Positions 26,047 through 34,085 of a stretch of DNA of 49,009 bases are shown piece after piece. This stretch comes from an uncultured Lachnospiraceae bacterium. Lineage in GTDB: Bacteria > Bacillota > Clostridia > Lachnospirales > Lachnospiraceae. The stretch lies in contig CANPIM010000023.1 of the NCBI GenBank assembly GCA_947574135.1, positions 1-49,009 of the forward strand, written 5' to 3'. The first letter of the stretch is position 1; each line of letters opens with the position of its first letter. Both the position numbers and the translations under genes were made by a program. Under the pieces are notes generated by a model that did no database searches, had not been told where the DNA came from, and worked only from the letters and a program-made list of their open reading frames with translations.

Positions 26047-26090
26047 AAAACAGCGCCGCGGAACTTTTCATGCTCCCGGCGCTGTTTTTT
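26047..26090. terminator. terminator after the AGCS gene
   Basis: AAACAGCGCCG pairs with CGGCGCTGTTT around an AT-rich loop and is followed by TTTTTT. The A-run on the other side lets it also serve the convergent gene at 26160. Confidence 0.88.
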
Positions 26091-26159
26091 ATTTCTTTTC
26101 TCTTCTTGTTGCAACTGTATTCCCGGACAGCGAATCTTACACACCCCTGTCCCCAGCTG

Positions 26160-26540
26160 CTACTTCAGATATTTCTCTACCCGCTCTTTGGAATATCCGA
26201 TCTCAATGCCAGAAACCCGCTGCCGCAAAAGCTCCAGGATGGCTTTTACATCCTCCGCCCGCTCCAGGTTAGCCTTTTTCTGCCTGCCCTCTTTGGTTGT
26301 CACCATGAGGAAAAAGCTGGCAATATCCACCCTGCCGCAACACATGCGGGTAGAACAGTCCTCCTGACGCATATAGGCCCATACAATTTCTGAAAAAGGC
26401 ACATAGGTGACCTTAAAAACTCCTGTGTAGTAAATACATTGCCTTCCCACTGCAATTCGGTAAAAGGTGTCCGCCTGGGCCATGTCCTGCTCCAGGACCT
26501 TGGGATCCAGAACTGTGCCTGTAAATGTCTTCGGATTCAT
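26160..26540 (-). CDS. conserved protein of unknown function
   Basis: This is a 126-residue soluble protein with a PH-like beta pattern (FYRIAVGRQCIYYTGVFKVT, then FSEIVWAYMRQ) and a C-terminal helix rich in charged residues (LLRQRVSGIEIGYSKERVEK). CSTRMCCGR contains three cysteines that might bind a metal. The ATG at 26540 is chosen because GGGAGG lies 10 bases upstream, not the TTG three codons earlier. I do not recognise a named family with confidence. Confidence 0.7.
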   Translation of the reverse strand: MNPKTFTGTVLDPKVLEQDMAQADTFYRIAVGRQCIYYTGVFKVTYVPFSEIVWAYMRQEDCSTRMCCGRVDIASFFLMVTTKEGRQKKANLERAEDVKAILELLRQRVSGIEIGYSKERVEKYLK

Positions 26541-26632
26541 TGCCCCCAATCCTCCCTTGCATCCTTGATAATCGGCTTCCTGTTCCTTCTATTATAGGTT
26601 TTCGTAAAAACATCGTCAATAAAAATATCATC

Positions 26633-26669
26633 CCAAATCAACCTTCCAAATCAACCTTCCAAATCAACG
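26633..26669. repeat. 13-bp tandem repeat, nearly three copies
   Basis: CCAAATCAACCTT occurs at 26633 and 26646 and again, cut short, at 26659, in the AT-rich 357-base gap upstream of marR (26541-26897). The gap otherwise holds the marR promoter and leader repeats. Confidence 0.85.
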
Positions 26670-26788
26670 TTAAAACAATGCAAACCATGTTCCACATTGC
26701 AACCTGTGATATTTTTCATTTCCTGTACAATTTTTCAAGTATTTTACAGCTATTTTACATTTCTTGTTAAATTTATTATTTATTTTAC

Positions 26789-26817
26789 TTGACATATCCT
26801 TCCTTTTATTGTATTAT
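26789..26817 (+). promoter_or_regulatory. strong promoter of the marR-tauE operon
   Basis: A perfect TTGACA (26789-26794) and TATTAT (26812-26817) are 17 bases apart in a very AT-rich setting. Confidence 0.8.
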
Positions 26818-26833
26818 CCTTATAGCTTTAATA

Positions 26834-26879
26834 GTTATATTTATAACAATTATTTATATAACAAATATATATATAACAA
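26834..26879. promoter_or_regulatory. repeated TATAACAA sites and palindrome in the marR leader, probable operator
   Basis: GTTATATTTATAAC (26834-26847) is a perfect palindrome. TATAACAA occurs three times at 26842, 26857 and 26872, exactly 15 bases apart, between the predicted transcription start and the marR ribosome site. This looks like a multi-site operator bound by the MarR protein itself. Confidence 0.6.
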
Positions 26880-26897
26880 TACAGAAAGGAGTCCTCC

Positions 26898-27344
26898 ATG
26901 AGTATCAACAATGATCTGCTCACCAATATGGCCCAGTGCAGAAAGCTGTACAACCTGATGCTGGCCCCTGCGGGAGAGGAATACCAGCTAGCTCAAATTG
27001 AGGTCCACATTCTACTGTTTCTGAAAAACAACCCGGAGTTTAACACAGCCAGAGATATTGAAAAATACAGAGGCCTGTCCAAATCCAATATCTCCAATGC
27101 CCTGGAACGGTTGCGCAGGAGGGATTTCCTGAAAATCCAAAGAGATCTTAAAAACAGACGCATCAACCGTATTTTCCTGAAGGACGCCGGAGAGGCAGCC
27201 GCCAATGCCCTGCGGCTTCGGCAGGCAGAGTTTTTCCAGGTCCTGCTTCAGGATATTCCAGAGGATATGCTTCAGACGGTTCAGTTATTCTTCCAGAAAA
27301 CCAACCACAATGCAGAAAAATCCCTTCCCCTATATAGTCTGTAA
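26898..27344 (+). CDS. MarR family transcriptional regulator
   Basis: This is a 148-residue winged helix-turn-helix protein. The recognition region is TARDIEKYRGLSKSNISNAL with the wing DFLKIQRDLKNRRINRI. MarR proteins act as dimers that release DNA when a small molecule binds or a cysteine is oxidised. An AGAAAGGAG site precedes the start. Immediately downstream, 16 bases away, is a TauE-type exporter, the likely regulated target within the same transcript. Confidence 0.9.
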   Translation: MSINNDLLTNMAQCRKLYNLMLAPAGEEYQLAQIEVHILLFLKNNPEFNTARDIEKYRGLSKSNISNALERLRRRDFLKIQRDLKNRRINRIFLKDAGEAAANALRLRQAEFFQVLLQDIPEDMLQTVQLFFQKTNHNAEKSLPLYSL

Positions 27345-27360
27345 AAAGGAGTGCGTGTTT

Positions 27361-28128
27361 ATGCTTACGAAATTGATTGTGTGTTTTATCGCCGGAATCG
27401 GTGCCGGACTGGGCACCGGTTTTGCGGGAATGAGCGCTGCCGCTGTCATCAGTCCCATGCTCATTGCATTTTTGGACATGGAGCCTTATCTGGCTGTGGG
27501 CATTGCCCTGGCAAGCGACGTACTGGCCAGCGCCATCTCCGCCTATACCTATGGTAAAAACAAGAACCTGGACGTCCGCAACGGCCTGGTCATGATGGCA
27601 GCCGTGCTCTGCTTTACTGTGGTGGGAAGCTATGTATCCAGCCGGGTTCCCAGTACCACCATGGGGGGCTTCTCCATGGTTATGACCCTGTTTCTGGGCA
27701 TCAAATTCCTGGTGAAGCCTGTTATGACCACCAGAACCGCCATGTCCGGGGTTTCTGCCCGCAAACGTTTCTGGCAGTCTGTGATCTGCGGCTCCCTGGT
27801 GGGCTTTATCTGCGGCTTTGTAGGCGCCGGCGGCGGCATGATGATGCTTCTCCTGCTGACCAGCGTGCTTGGCTATGAGCTGAAAACCGCTGTGGGCACC
27901 AGCGTCTTTATCATGACCTTTACGGCCCTGACCGGGTCGGTGAGTCACTTTGCCATAGGCGGCATGCCGGATCCGGCCTGTCTCCTCTTCTGTGTGCTCA
28001 GCACCCTTCTGTGGGCCCGGATTGCCGCGAAATTTGCCAACAAGGCAGAGCCTGCTACTCTGAACCGGGCTACCGGGGCTGTGCTGACTGTGCTGGGGGC
28101 TGGGATTCTGATTGTAAGCCGGATGTAA
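27361..28128 (+). CDS. TauE/SafE family anion exporter
   Basis: This 255-residue membrane protein has about eight spans and the TauE/SafE glycine pattern in both halves: AGIGAGLGTGFAGMSAAAVI near the N-terminus and GFICGFVGAGGGMMMLLLL in the middle. Members export sulfite, sulfoacetate or other small anions; the substrate here is unknown. The ATG at 27361 has AAAAGGAG upstream and gives the usual length. It is controlled with marR. Confidence 0.9.
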   Translation: MLTKLIVCFIAGIGAGLGTGFAGMSAAAVISPMLIAFLDMEPYLAVGIALASDVLASAISAYTYGKNKNLDVRNGLVMMAAVLCFTVVGSYVSSRVPSTTMGGFSMVMTLFLGIKFLVKPVMTTRTAMSGVSARKRFWQSVICGSLVGFICGFVGAGGGMMMLLLLTSVLGYELKTAVGTSVFIMTFTALTGSVSHFAIGGMPDPACLLFCVLSTLLWARIAAKFANKAEPATLNRATGAVLTVLGAGILIVSRM

Positions 28129-28161
28129 TGCAAACTTAGAATTGACATCTCCCTCCAGATT

Positions 28162-28491
28162 ATGCTATACCTTTGCCTGCTGCTTCCTGAATTTATGCTA
28201 CTTAAGGCCAGCTTTTACCAATCCCCCAAAAATCTTCTGCTGCTCCTTCTGGTAACCGGCACCGCCATCTCTCTCGTCTGGTTCCGTCCGGCCCGTGGGT
28301 GCAGGAAAAAGAACGCCCTTCCCAAGGGCCTGGTGCCTGCCCTACTCCTCCTGGCAATGCTGGCCCTTGCCGCCGCCCTGATTTTGTCGGTCTGGCAGCA
28401 GGCATCTGGAGATCCCTGCCTCCCTCCTCCTTCGGACGGACGGCTTTCTGGACATTGCTGCTGGCCGGCGGGGGGGGAAGCCCTATGTTGA
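28162..28491 (+). CDS. hydrophobic protein of uncertain reality, overlapping padR
   Basis: The frame gives 109 residues with two hydrophobic stretches (residues 2-20 and 58-78, the latter with LVPALLLLAMLALAAALILS). Its last 28 residues (from about ASGDPCLPPP) look out of frame. The stop TGA overlaps the padR start as ATGTTGA, and a run of eight G (28470-28477) lies in the overlap. A frameshift within the gene, or no gene at all, are both possible. No family recognised and no good ribosome site. Confidence 0.35.
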   Translation: MLYLCLLLPEFMLLKASFYQSPKNLLLLLLVTGTAISLVWFRPARGCRKKNALPKGLVPALLLLAMLALAAALILSVWQQASGDPCLPPPSDGRLSGHCCWPAGGEALC

Positions 28492-28787
28492 AAAAGGACC
28501 TGATTGAATTATGTCTGCTTCATATTTTATCTTTTGAGGATTTATACGGCTATGAAATCCTGCGCCGCATCCATGAAAGCTTTCCCGGCACCCAGGAAAG
28601 CGGCATCTATGCCCTGCTCCGGGGATTATGCCGGGAAGGCTGTACAGAACAGTATGAGGGTCAGGTCTCCGACGGCCCCACCAGAAAATATTACCGCATT
28701 ACGGAGGCTGGAAGGACAAAGCGGGCGGATCTGCTGAACCAGTGGCGCCTCCTTCGGGATACCCTTGTTGCGCTGGGGATAGAATAA
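28485..28787 (+). CDS. PadR family transcriptional regulator
   Basis: This 100-residue winged helix-turn-helix protein has a typical PadR start (MLKKDLIELCLLHILSFEDL, then YGYEILRRI) and the wing GPTRKYYRITEAG. PadR proteins are repressors of stress or transport genes. The ATG at 28485 is fixed by alignment to the family; its only ribosome-site candidate is the run of eight G just upstream. Classical PadR targets (DUF1700 or transporter genes) are not beside it; a Gfo/Idh/MocA oxidoreductase follows. Confidence 0.88.
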   Translation: MLKKDLIELCLLHILSFEDLYGYEILRRIHESFPGTQESGIYALLRGLCREGCTEQYEGQVSDGPTRKYYRITEAGRTKRADLLNQWRLLRDTLVALGIE

Positions 28788-28833
28788 TGAGACACGAAAT
28801 GCGTACTAAACTAAATAGAAAGGAAGTTTCCCT

Positions 28834-29781
28834 ATGAACCTGACCTACGGAATCTTAAGCACCTCCTCCATCACTCCCCGCTTTATCGCCGCGGTCCACG
28901 CCTCGAAAAACAGCCAGGTAACCGCCCTGGCCTCCCGGGATCTTGCAAATGCCCGGGAAAAGGCCGATTTGTGGCAGGTGCCTAAAGCCTATGGAAGCTA
29001 CGAGGAGCTGCTGGAGGACTCTTCCCTTGATGTGATCTACATTTCCATGATCAACAGCCTTCACTATTCCTACGCAAAGCTTGCCCTGGAAAAGGGACAC
29101 CATGTGCTCTGCGAAAAGCCCTGTACCTTATCCCCGGAGGAATCCCGGGAGCTCTTTGCCCTGGCCCGGGAAAAAAAGCGGTTTTTCATGGAGGCGGAGA
29201 AAGTGGTTTTCCTGCCCGTCATGCAGGAGCTTAAACGCCGGATTCAGGCGGGAGATCTGGGGCAGATTACCATGGCGGATTTTTCCAGCTCCTTTGATCC
29301 CGGGTACAACACCTGGTTCTTTGACGCCGAAAAGGGTGGTGGCCCCCTGTACGGAAATGCCATCTACAGCCTGCAGCTTTTACAGTACCTTTTTGACTGC
29401 AAGGTAGAAAAGGCCCAGGGTCTCTGCACCAGAAGCGCCTCCGGGGTGGAGGATCAGTTTGTGGTAAGCCTGCTGCTGGAAAACGGCCTGCTGGCTGCCA
29501 ACAAGACCAGCATCTCTTCCCAGACCTGCCACACGGCCTATCTTTACGGAGAAAAGGGGTACGCGGAGATTCCCAGCTACTGGAAAGCCCGGGAGGCTGT
29601 GCTTCATTTTGCTGACAGCACCCAGGAACTGCTCTCCTATCCCTGCGACCATGAGCTGGTCTATGAGGTGGAGCATGTAAGAGAGTGCATGGAAAAAGGG
29701 CTCCTGGAGAGCCCTATTATGACAGAGAAAATGACGGTTTCCGCTATTTCTATTCTAAATGAAATCAAGAAAAACTTTTAA
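28834..29781 (+). CDS. Gfo/Idh/MocA family oxidoreductase
   Basis: This 315-residue NAD(P)-dependent dehydrogenase probably acts on a sugar, inositol or derivative. An N-terminal Rossmann fold starts YGILSTSSITPRFIAAV, the conserved CEKP motif (residues 91-94) carries the catalytic lysine, and a C-terminal substrate domain follows with GGGPLYGNAIY. The glycine pattern at the start is weaker than usual (GILSTS). AAAGGAAG precedes the start. It ends 4 bases from the convergent sigma-like gene. Confidence 0.9.
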   Translation: MNLTYGILSTSSITPRFIAAVHASKNSQVTALASRDLANAREKADLWQVPKAYGSYEELLEDSSLDVIYISMINSLHYSYAKLALEKGHHVLCEKPCTLSPEESRELFALAREKKRFFMEAEKVVFLPVMQELKRRIQAGDLGQITMADFSSSFDPGYNTWFFDAEKGGGPLYGNAIYSLQLLQYLFDCKVEKAQGLCTRSASGVEDQFVVSLLLENGLLAANKTSISSQTCHTAYLYGEKGYAEIPSYWKAREAVLHFADSTQELLSYPCDHELVYEVEHVRECMEKGLLESPIMTEKMTVSAISILNEIKKNF

Positions 29782-29785
29782 AGAG

Positions 29786-30607
29786 TTACAAAATTTTCGG
29801 AAGTGTCCCTTTGCCATCCGCCAACTCCACCCCATCCCCAGCCAGCTTAAGGATATCCTGGATCTCCTCCACGCTCATATCCAAAAAGGCCGACAACTCC
29901 TCCGGGGTCACCTGCCGCTCCATCTCCTCGGTGAGCAACTGGATGCTGTCACTAAGCCGGTTGACCCGGTCGGCAATCTCATTGCCTTTTTGGCGCATAT
30001 TTACATCCTCTTCCAGAGCCTCTTCCATGGCCTGGCGAATTTCCTGCTGCACATACCGAACAGCGGGGATTCCATCCTCCCGCAGACCCAGAGTCTCCAG
30101 GCACAGCATAAGTCCCACATTCCCCTCCTGTACCAGATCCTCCAGAGGGAGCCCTCTTCCGTGAAGATCCTTTGCCTGCTCCAGCACATGAGAAAGAAAC
30201 TGCTCTGTGGCCTGAGATTTGGCGAGAGCGTCCCCCTGTTCCACCCGCTGCAAAAGCTCCTCCAGGGCTTCCGCCTCCATCTGGGCAAAGGCTCTCAGGT
30301 CTCTCTGATAGCTCTGGAGAAAATGAAGCTCCTCCCGGGTGTAGGACGCTGCCTCCTCCTTGGGGCTCTCCTTGTTCGGGCTCTCCTCGTTTCCATCCTT
30401 CTGCCCTTCCTGATTGGCTCCCGGTTCGTGGCCCAAAACCCGAATCTTTTGCGCCGACAGATAGTCATAGACCAGGCTCAGCTGCTCCTCCTGCAGGGAA
30501 AAACCCCCGAAAAAGGCCTGAACCTCCTCCTTGGACAGGGAATTTCCCTGGATTTCCGCCTTCTTTGACAACTGCTTTAATGCGTTCAGAAATTCTATCT
30601 GTTCCAT
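29786..30607 (-). CDS. sigma-70-like protein lacking region 4
   Basis: This is a 273-residue cytoplasmic protein. Residues 1-60 resemble sigma region 1.1 (FLNALKQLSKKAEIQGNSL). Residues 62-90 are a charged linker. About 110-170 match regions 2.1-2.2, which bind core RNA polymerase, ending LPLEDLVQEGNVGLM (153-167). The promoter-melting aromatics of 2.3 and the recognition helix of 2.4 are not recognisable (RYVQQEIRQAMEEALEE). Residues 210-260 match region 3 (RLSDSIQLLTEEMERQVTPE, then ELSAFLDMSVEEIQDIL). Region 4 is absent and the protein ends normally. The ATG at 30607 is preferred over a GTG at 30625 because AGGGAG lies 8 bases upstream. It may bind polymerase without ordinary promoter recognition; the role is unknown. 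Confidence 0.8.
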   Translation of the reverse strand: MEQIEFLNALKQLSKKAEIQGNSLSKEEVQAFFGGFSLQEEQLSLVYDYLSAQKIRVLGHEPGANQEGQKDGNEESPNKESPKEEAASYTREELHFLQSYQRDLRAFAQMEAEALEELLQRVEQGDALAKSQATEQFLSHVLEQAKDLHGRGLPLEDLVQEGNVGLMLCLETLGLREDGIPAVRYVQQEIRQAMEEALEEDVNMRQKGNEIADRVNRLSDSIQLLTEEMERQVTPEELSAFLDMSVEEIQDILKLAGDGVELADGKGTLPKIL

Positions 30608-30621
30608 ATCCTGGTCTCCCT

Positions 30622-31473
30622 TCACAGCCCCAGTCCATAAATCCGATTGGCGTTGGAGAAAAACACCTTCTCCTGCTCCTCCTCTGGAATGAGCCTTTCG
30701 ATAAAGTTCACGTACTCCTCCAGATTCACCAGAGGCCAGTCCGTGCCGAACATGACGTCATCATAATTATCCAGATAATCCAGCCATCCCCGCAGCTGCT
30801 CCAGGTATCCATGTTTTTTCCGAAAAAGGGTTTCCACAGAAAACCGGCCTTCCAGAAGCCCGGACAAATCCAGAGCCACATTCTCATTTTTATCCACCAC
30901 TGCCGCCGCATCCATGAGCCAGGGATTTCCAAAATGACACATAACCAGCTGCAGATGGGGATGACGGACCGCCACCTCATCCAGAGTCAGGGGATGGCAG
31001 TATTTCAGCAGAGCGCCCTGTCCTGCCGTCTCCCCGGTGTGGACAGCCACAGGCTTGCCATACTGCTTGGCCAGCTCATAGACAGGTTCATAGGCCGCTT
31101 CGTAAATATAGCAGGGATCATAACCCGGGTACAGCTTGATGCCCACGCACCGGGAATTTCTTAAATTTTCCTCGATTAGAGGCGCCGCCTGCTCCAGGGA
31201 ATTGCCCCCCAGGTATTCCCGGTCAAGACCTACGCAGTACCACAGAGGTCCGGGATAGTCATGGTCCTTTATGTTCAGGCTCCGATTTCCCATGACAATA
31301 CCTCCCACATACCCTAATCGCGCGTATTCCTCCTGCAGGTGCTCCCAGCTGTTTACATGGCCCGCTTCCCGGGCAATCTGGGAGAAGTAGGGCTCCTCCG
31401 GATTGAAGTGCAGGTGGGCGTCTATGATTCTGCGACGCTTATAGTCCTGCAGATACGTTGTCTGATCTTCCAT
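30622..31473 (-). CDS. amidohydrolase family protein (metal-dependent hydrolase)
   Basis: This 283-residue TIM-barrel protein has DAHLHF near the N-terminus (residues 18-23), AVHTGET in the middle, a VMCHFGNPW histidine and FGTDWPLV with the catalytic aspartate, which together define the amidohydrolase-2 superfamily. Substrates include carboxylates and cyclic amides or lactones; the substrate here is unknown. The stop is 14 bases before the sigma-like start, so both are on one transcript. Confidence 0.88.
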   Translation of the reverse strand: MEDQTTYLQDYKRRRIIDAHLHFNPEEPYFSQIAREAGHVNSWEHLQEEYARLGYVGGIVMGNRSLNIKDHDYPGPLWYCVGLDREYLGGNSLEQAAPLIEENLRNSRCVGIKLYPGYDPCYIYEAAYEPVYELAKQYGKPVAVHTGETAGQGALLKYCHPLTLDEVAVRHPHLQLVMCHFGNPWLMDAAAVVDKNENVALDLSGLLEGRFSVETLFRKKHGYLEQLRGWLDYLDNYDDVMFGTDWPLVNLEEYVNFIERLIPEEEQEKVFFSNANRIYGLGL

Positions 31474-31576
31474 AGTCTCACGCCATTCCTTTCCTTATTC
31501 TTTCCATCCACAATTCTTCAGGATCGAGAAAAATCTCTGCTTCCCTCATACGTCTTCTCCCCTTGGCATGCAGACA

Positions 31577-32947
31577 CTATTCTGCATATCTTCCGCTCTC
31601 CAGCCGCCTAAAGATCTGCATCAGCACAAACACGGCCACCACAGCCAGCACCAGCTCTGCCGTCAGCTGGGCGTAGGCGAGCCCGTATAAGGGGAACAGC
31701 CAGTCCAGAAGAAACAGGGCCGGGATCTCCAGGGCGATCTTGCGCAGCAGGGCAAAGACAAGAGCCTTTTGTCCCATACCGCAGGCCTGGAAAATACCTA
31801 CAGCCAAAAAATCCATGGCCAGGAAGGGCTGGGCCAGGCAAAGAGCTCTCACAAATCGGGTTCCATAGGCTACGATCTGCTGATTTTTCATAAACATGGT
31901 CACCAGGCCTCCGGCTCCCACATAGTAGCCTACGGTCACAATTCCCATAAAAATGAGAGACAGCTGGGCGGAGAACTTCACCGCCTGCTTCATGCGCTTA
32001 ATATCCCCGCTGGCATAATTATAGCTGATGAGGGGCATGAGTCCCTGGGAAAATCCCATGGCAATATACATGGGCACCATACTGATCTTCTGACTAATTC
32101 CCATGGCAGCCACCGCGTCCGAGCCGTAGGAGGCTGTAAAATTGTTCAATACCGTCATCCCCGTCACATTCAGCAGGTTCTGGATCGAGGCGGGAATCCC
32201 CACCCCACAGACGCCCAGAAGAATAGCCTTTTCCAGGCGGAACATGGCGGGCCGGATATTCACATAGGTATTTCCCCGCTTCACCAGCAGAAGAACAAAG
32301 AAATACACGCAGGCCGCACAGTTGGAGAGAAAGGTTGCCAGGCCGGCGCCGGCAGCTCCCATATTCAGTCCCCAGGGCAGAATAAAAATAGGATCCAGCA
32401 CAATGTTCAGGAGGCAGCCGCTCATGGAGCCGATACTGGCGTGAAGAGTTGAACCCTCCGCCCGCACCAGATAGGCCATTACCACATTTAAAATAGAGGG
32501 GATGGCTCCCCAGGTCACGGTCCATTTCAGATACGCTGCCGTGGCCGTCACAGTCTCTGTATTCGCTCCCAGTATATTCAGGAAAGATCCTCTGCATGAC
32601 GTATAAATCAGAGAAAACAAAGCTCCAAAGATCAGGGCGCAGTAAAAGCCAAAGGCAGAGCTTTTGTACACCGTGTCATAATCTTTGCGGCCCAGGGCCC
32701 GGCTCATCATGCTGGAGCTTCCCACGCCGAACAGGTTGTTGATGGCATTAAAAGCCAGAAGCACCGGAGCCGCCAGAGTCACCGCCGCGTTTTGAATGGG
32801 ATCATTTACCATTCCCACAAAATAGGTATCCGACAGGTTATAGATCACCATAACAAGGGAACTGATAATGGTGGGAACCGACAAGGTCAGGACGGCTTTG
32901 GGAATGGGGGTCTGCTCAAATAAGGTCTCTTTCTTTCCTTTTTCCAT
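31577..32947 (-). CDS. MATE family efflux transporter
   Basis: This 456-residue membrane protein has about twelve spans, beginning PKAVLTLSVPTIISSLVMVI and YNLSDTYFVGMV, a classical MATE opening. It expels drugs or metabolites by sodium or proton exchange. The second half restarts with FSAQLSLIFMGIVTVGYYVG. GGAAGGA lies before the start. It differs strongly from the MATE protein at 4058. The dispersed 60-bp repeat B sits in its leader. Confidence 0.92.
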   Translation of the reverse strand: MEKGKKETLFEQTPIPKAVLTLSVPTIISSLVMVIYNLSDTYFVGMVNDPIQNAAVTLAAPVLLAFNAINNLFGVGSSSMMSRALGRKDYDTVYKSSAFGFYCALIFGALFSLIYTSCRGSFLNILGANTETVTATAAYLKWTVTWGAIPSILNVVMAYLVRAEGSTLHASIGSMSGCLLNIVLDPIFILPWGLNMGAAGAGLATFLSNCAACVYFFVLLLVKRGNTYVNIRPAMFRLEKAILLGVCGVGIPASIQNLLNVTGMTVLNNFTASYGSDAVAAMGISQKISMVPMYIAMGFSQGLMPLISYNYASGDIKRMKQAVKFSAQLSLIFMGIVTVGYYVGAGGLVTMFMKNQQIVAYGTRFVRALCLAQPFLAMDFLAVGIFQACGMGQKALVFALLRKIALEIPALFLLDWLFPLYGLAYAQLTAELVLAVVAVFVLMQIFRRLESGRYAE

Positions 32948-32970
32948 ATAATTCCTTCCTATTCACTTGC

Positions 32971-33030
32971 GTGCGCATCCTCCGCAAGGCTTTTGTTTCA
33001 CAGCACACGCTTTCCTGTAAAGTAAAAAGA
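32971..33030 (-). repeat. 60-bp dispersed repeat B, copy 2
   Basis: On the minus strand this matches 12517-12576 at 49 of 60 bases. It lies just upstream of the MATE start at 32947. The central palindrome is weaker here but the outer blocks (TTTACAGGAAA and GGATGCGCAC) are exact. Confidence 0.7.
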
Positions 33031-33240
33031 CCGGCTGTATATGCCGTTCTTCTTATTTTATCACGTTCCCTTCTCCTTGTCACCGGAAATTTTCCCTGCC
33101 TTCCCACCCGCCTTTTCACCGCCTTCTTATTGGCTTCTCAATGGCTTTCCGCCCTGTTTTATAACCATAGTCTCCGAAATGTTACGGATCACCCTGGTGC
33201 CGGCAACGTAAGAGAGCAGGGAAATAAGAGCATAGCGAAA

Positions 33241-33270
33241 CCAGCAGGTCTCTCACACCTGCTGGCTTTT
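33241..33270. terminator. terminator hairpin between the ABC operon and the MATE gene
   Basis: CCAGCAGGT pairs perfectly with ACCTGCTGG, followed by CTTTT on the plus strand and a weaker T-run on the minus strand. It should stop the leftward ABC operon after 33333. The 385-base gap 32948-33332 otherwise holds only repeat B. Confidence 0.7.
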
Positions 33271-33332
33271 CCTCTGTCTGTATGGATATTCTGGTATGGA
33301 TGTTCCTCCTCATCCCTTTGGGACAAGGCCCT

Positions 33333-34076
33333 CTACCACCAGCGAATCTGCTCCGTAATATATTCTCGCAGCTGGATAAATTCCTTTGACGCCACATTCC
33401 GGGGATGAGGCATGTTGATCTGCACTTCTTCCTTGACTGTGGTGGGCTTTTGGGATAAAATCAGACACCGGTCTGCCAAATACACGGCCTCCTCAATATT
33501 GTGGGTAATAAAGATTACTGTACTCTTGGCAGCCTGCTGCAGACGGATCACCTCGTCCTCCAGATAATAGCGAAGCTTCAGATCCATCTGTCCGTAAGGT
33601 TCGTCCATGAGGAGCAGGTCCGGCTTCATGGCAAAGCTGCGGCCAATGACAATCCGCTGCTCGGTGCTGGCGGACAGCTCATGGGGATATTTGTTCCGGA
33701 AGTCCTTTAATCCCAGCATTTCCAGAATATATTCTGTGGTTTGATCTATCTCCTGCCTGGGACGCTTTTTTGTCTCCTGGCCGAAGCGGATATTCTGCTC
33801 CACCGTAAGCCAGGGAAAAGCCGAAGGCTCCTGAAACACAAAGGACAGATTGTGCTTCTTGGGATCCGCCTCCTCCCCGTCTATGAAAATATTCCCTTCC
33901 GTGGGCTCCAAAAGCTTTACCAGAAGATTCAAAAAGGTGGTCTTACCGCAGCCTGTGGGGCCTACAATGCACACAAATTCGCCCCGCTCTATGTCAAAGG
34001 ACACATGATCCAGCACCGTCAGATCTCCAAACTTCTTTGTGAGATTTCTCACCTTTACCTTTGCCTGATTTCCCAT
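33333..34076 (-). CDS. ABC importer ATPase, NitT/TauT type, with degenerate signature
   Basis: This 247-residue ATPase of the nitrate/sulfonate/taurine importer family sits on the inner face of the membrane. Walker A is GPTGCGKT (39-46), the Q-loop FQE (81-83), Walker B LLLMDE with Glu159, and the H-loop His192 (ITHNIEE) is intact. The signature, normally LSGGQ, reads LSASTEQ (134-140) and is degenerate. The neighbouring ATPase has the reverse pattern, so the two may form a heterodimer with one working site. It is the last gene of the operon and starts 9 bases after the second ATPase stops. Confidence 0.93.
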   Translation of the reverse strand: MGNQAKVKVRNLTKKFGDLTVLDHVSFDIERGEFVCIVGPTGCGKTTFLNLLVKLLEPTEGNIFIDGEEADPKKHNLSFVFQEPSAFPWLTVEQNIRFGQETKKRPRQEIDQTTEYILEMLGLKDFRNKYPHELSASTEQRIVIGRSFAMKPDLLLMDEPYGQMDLKLRYYLEDEVIRLQQAAKSTVIFITHNIEEAVYLADRCLILSQKPTTVKEEVQINMPHPRNVASKEFIQLREYITEQIRWW

Positions 34077-34085
34077 TTCCGCCTC

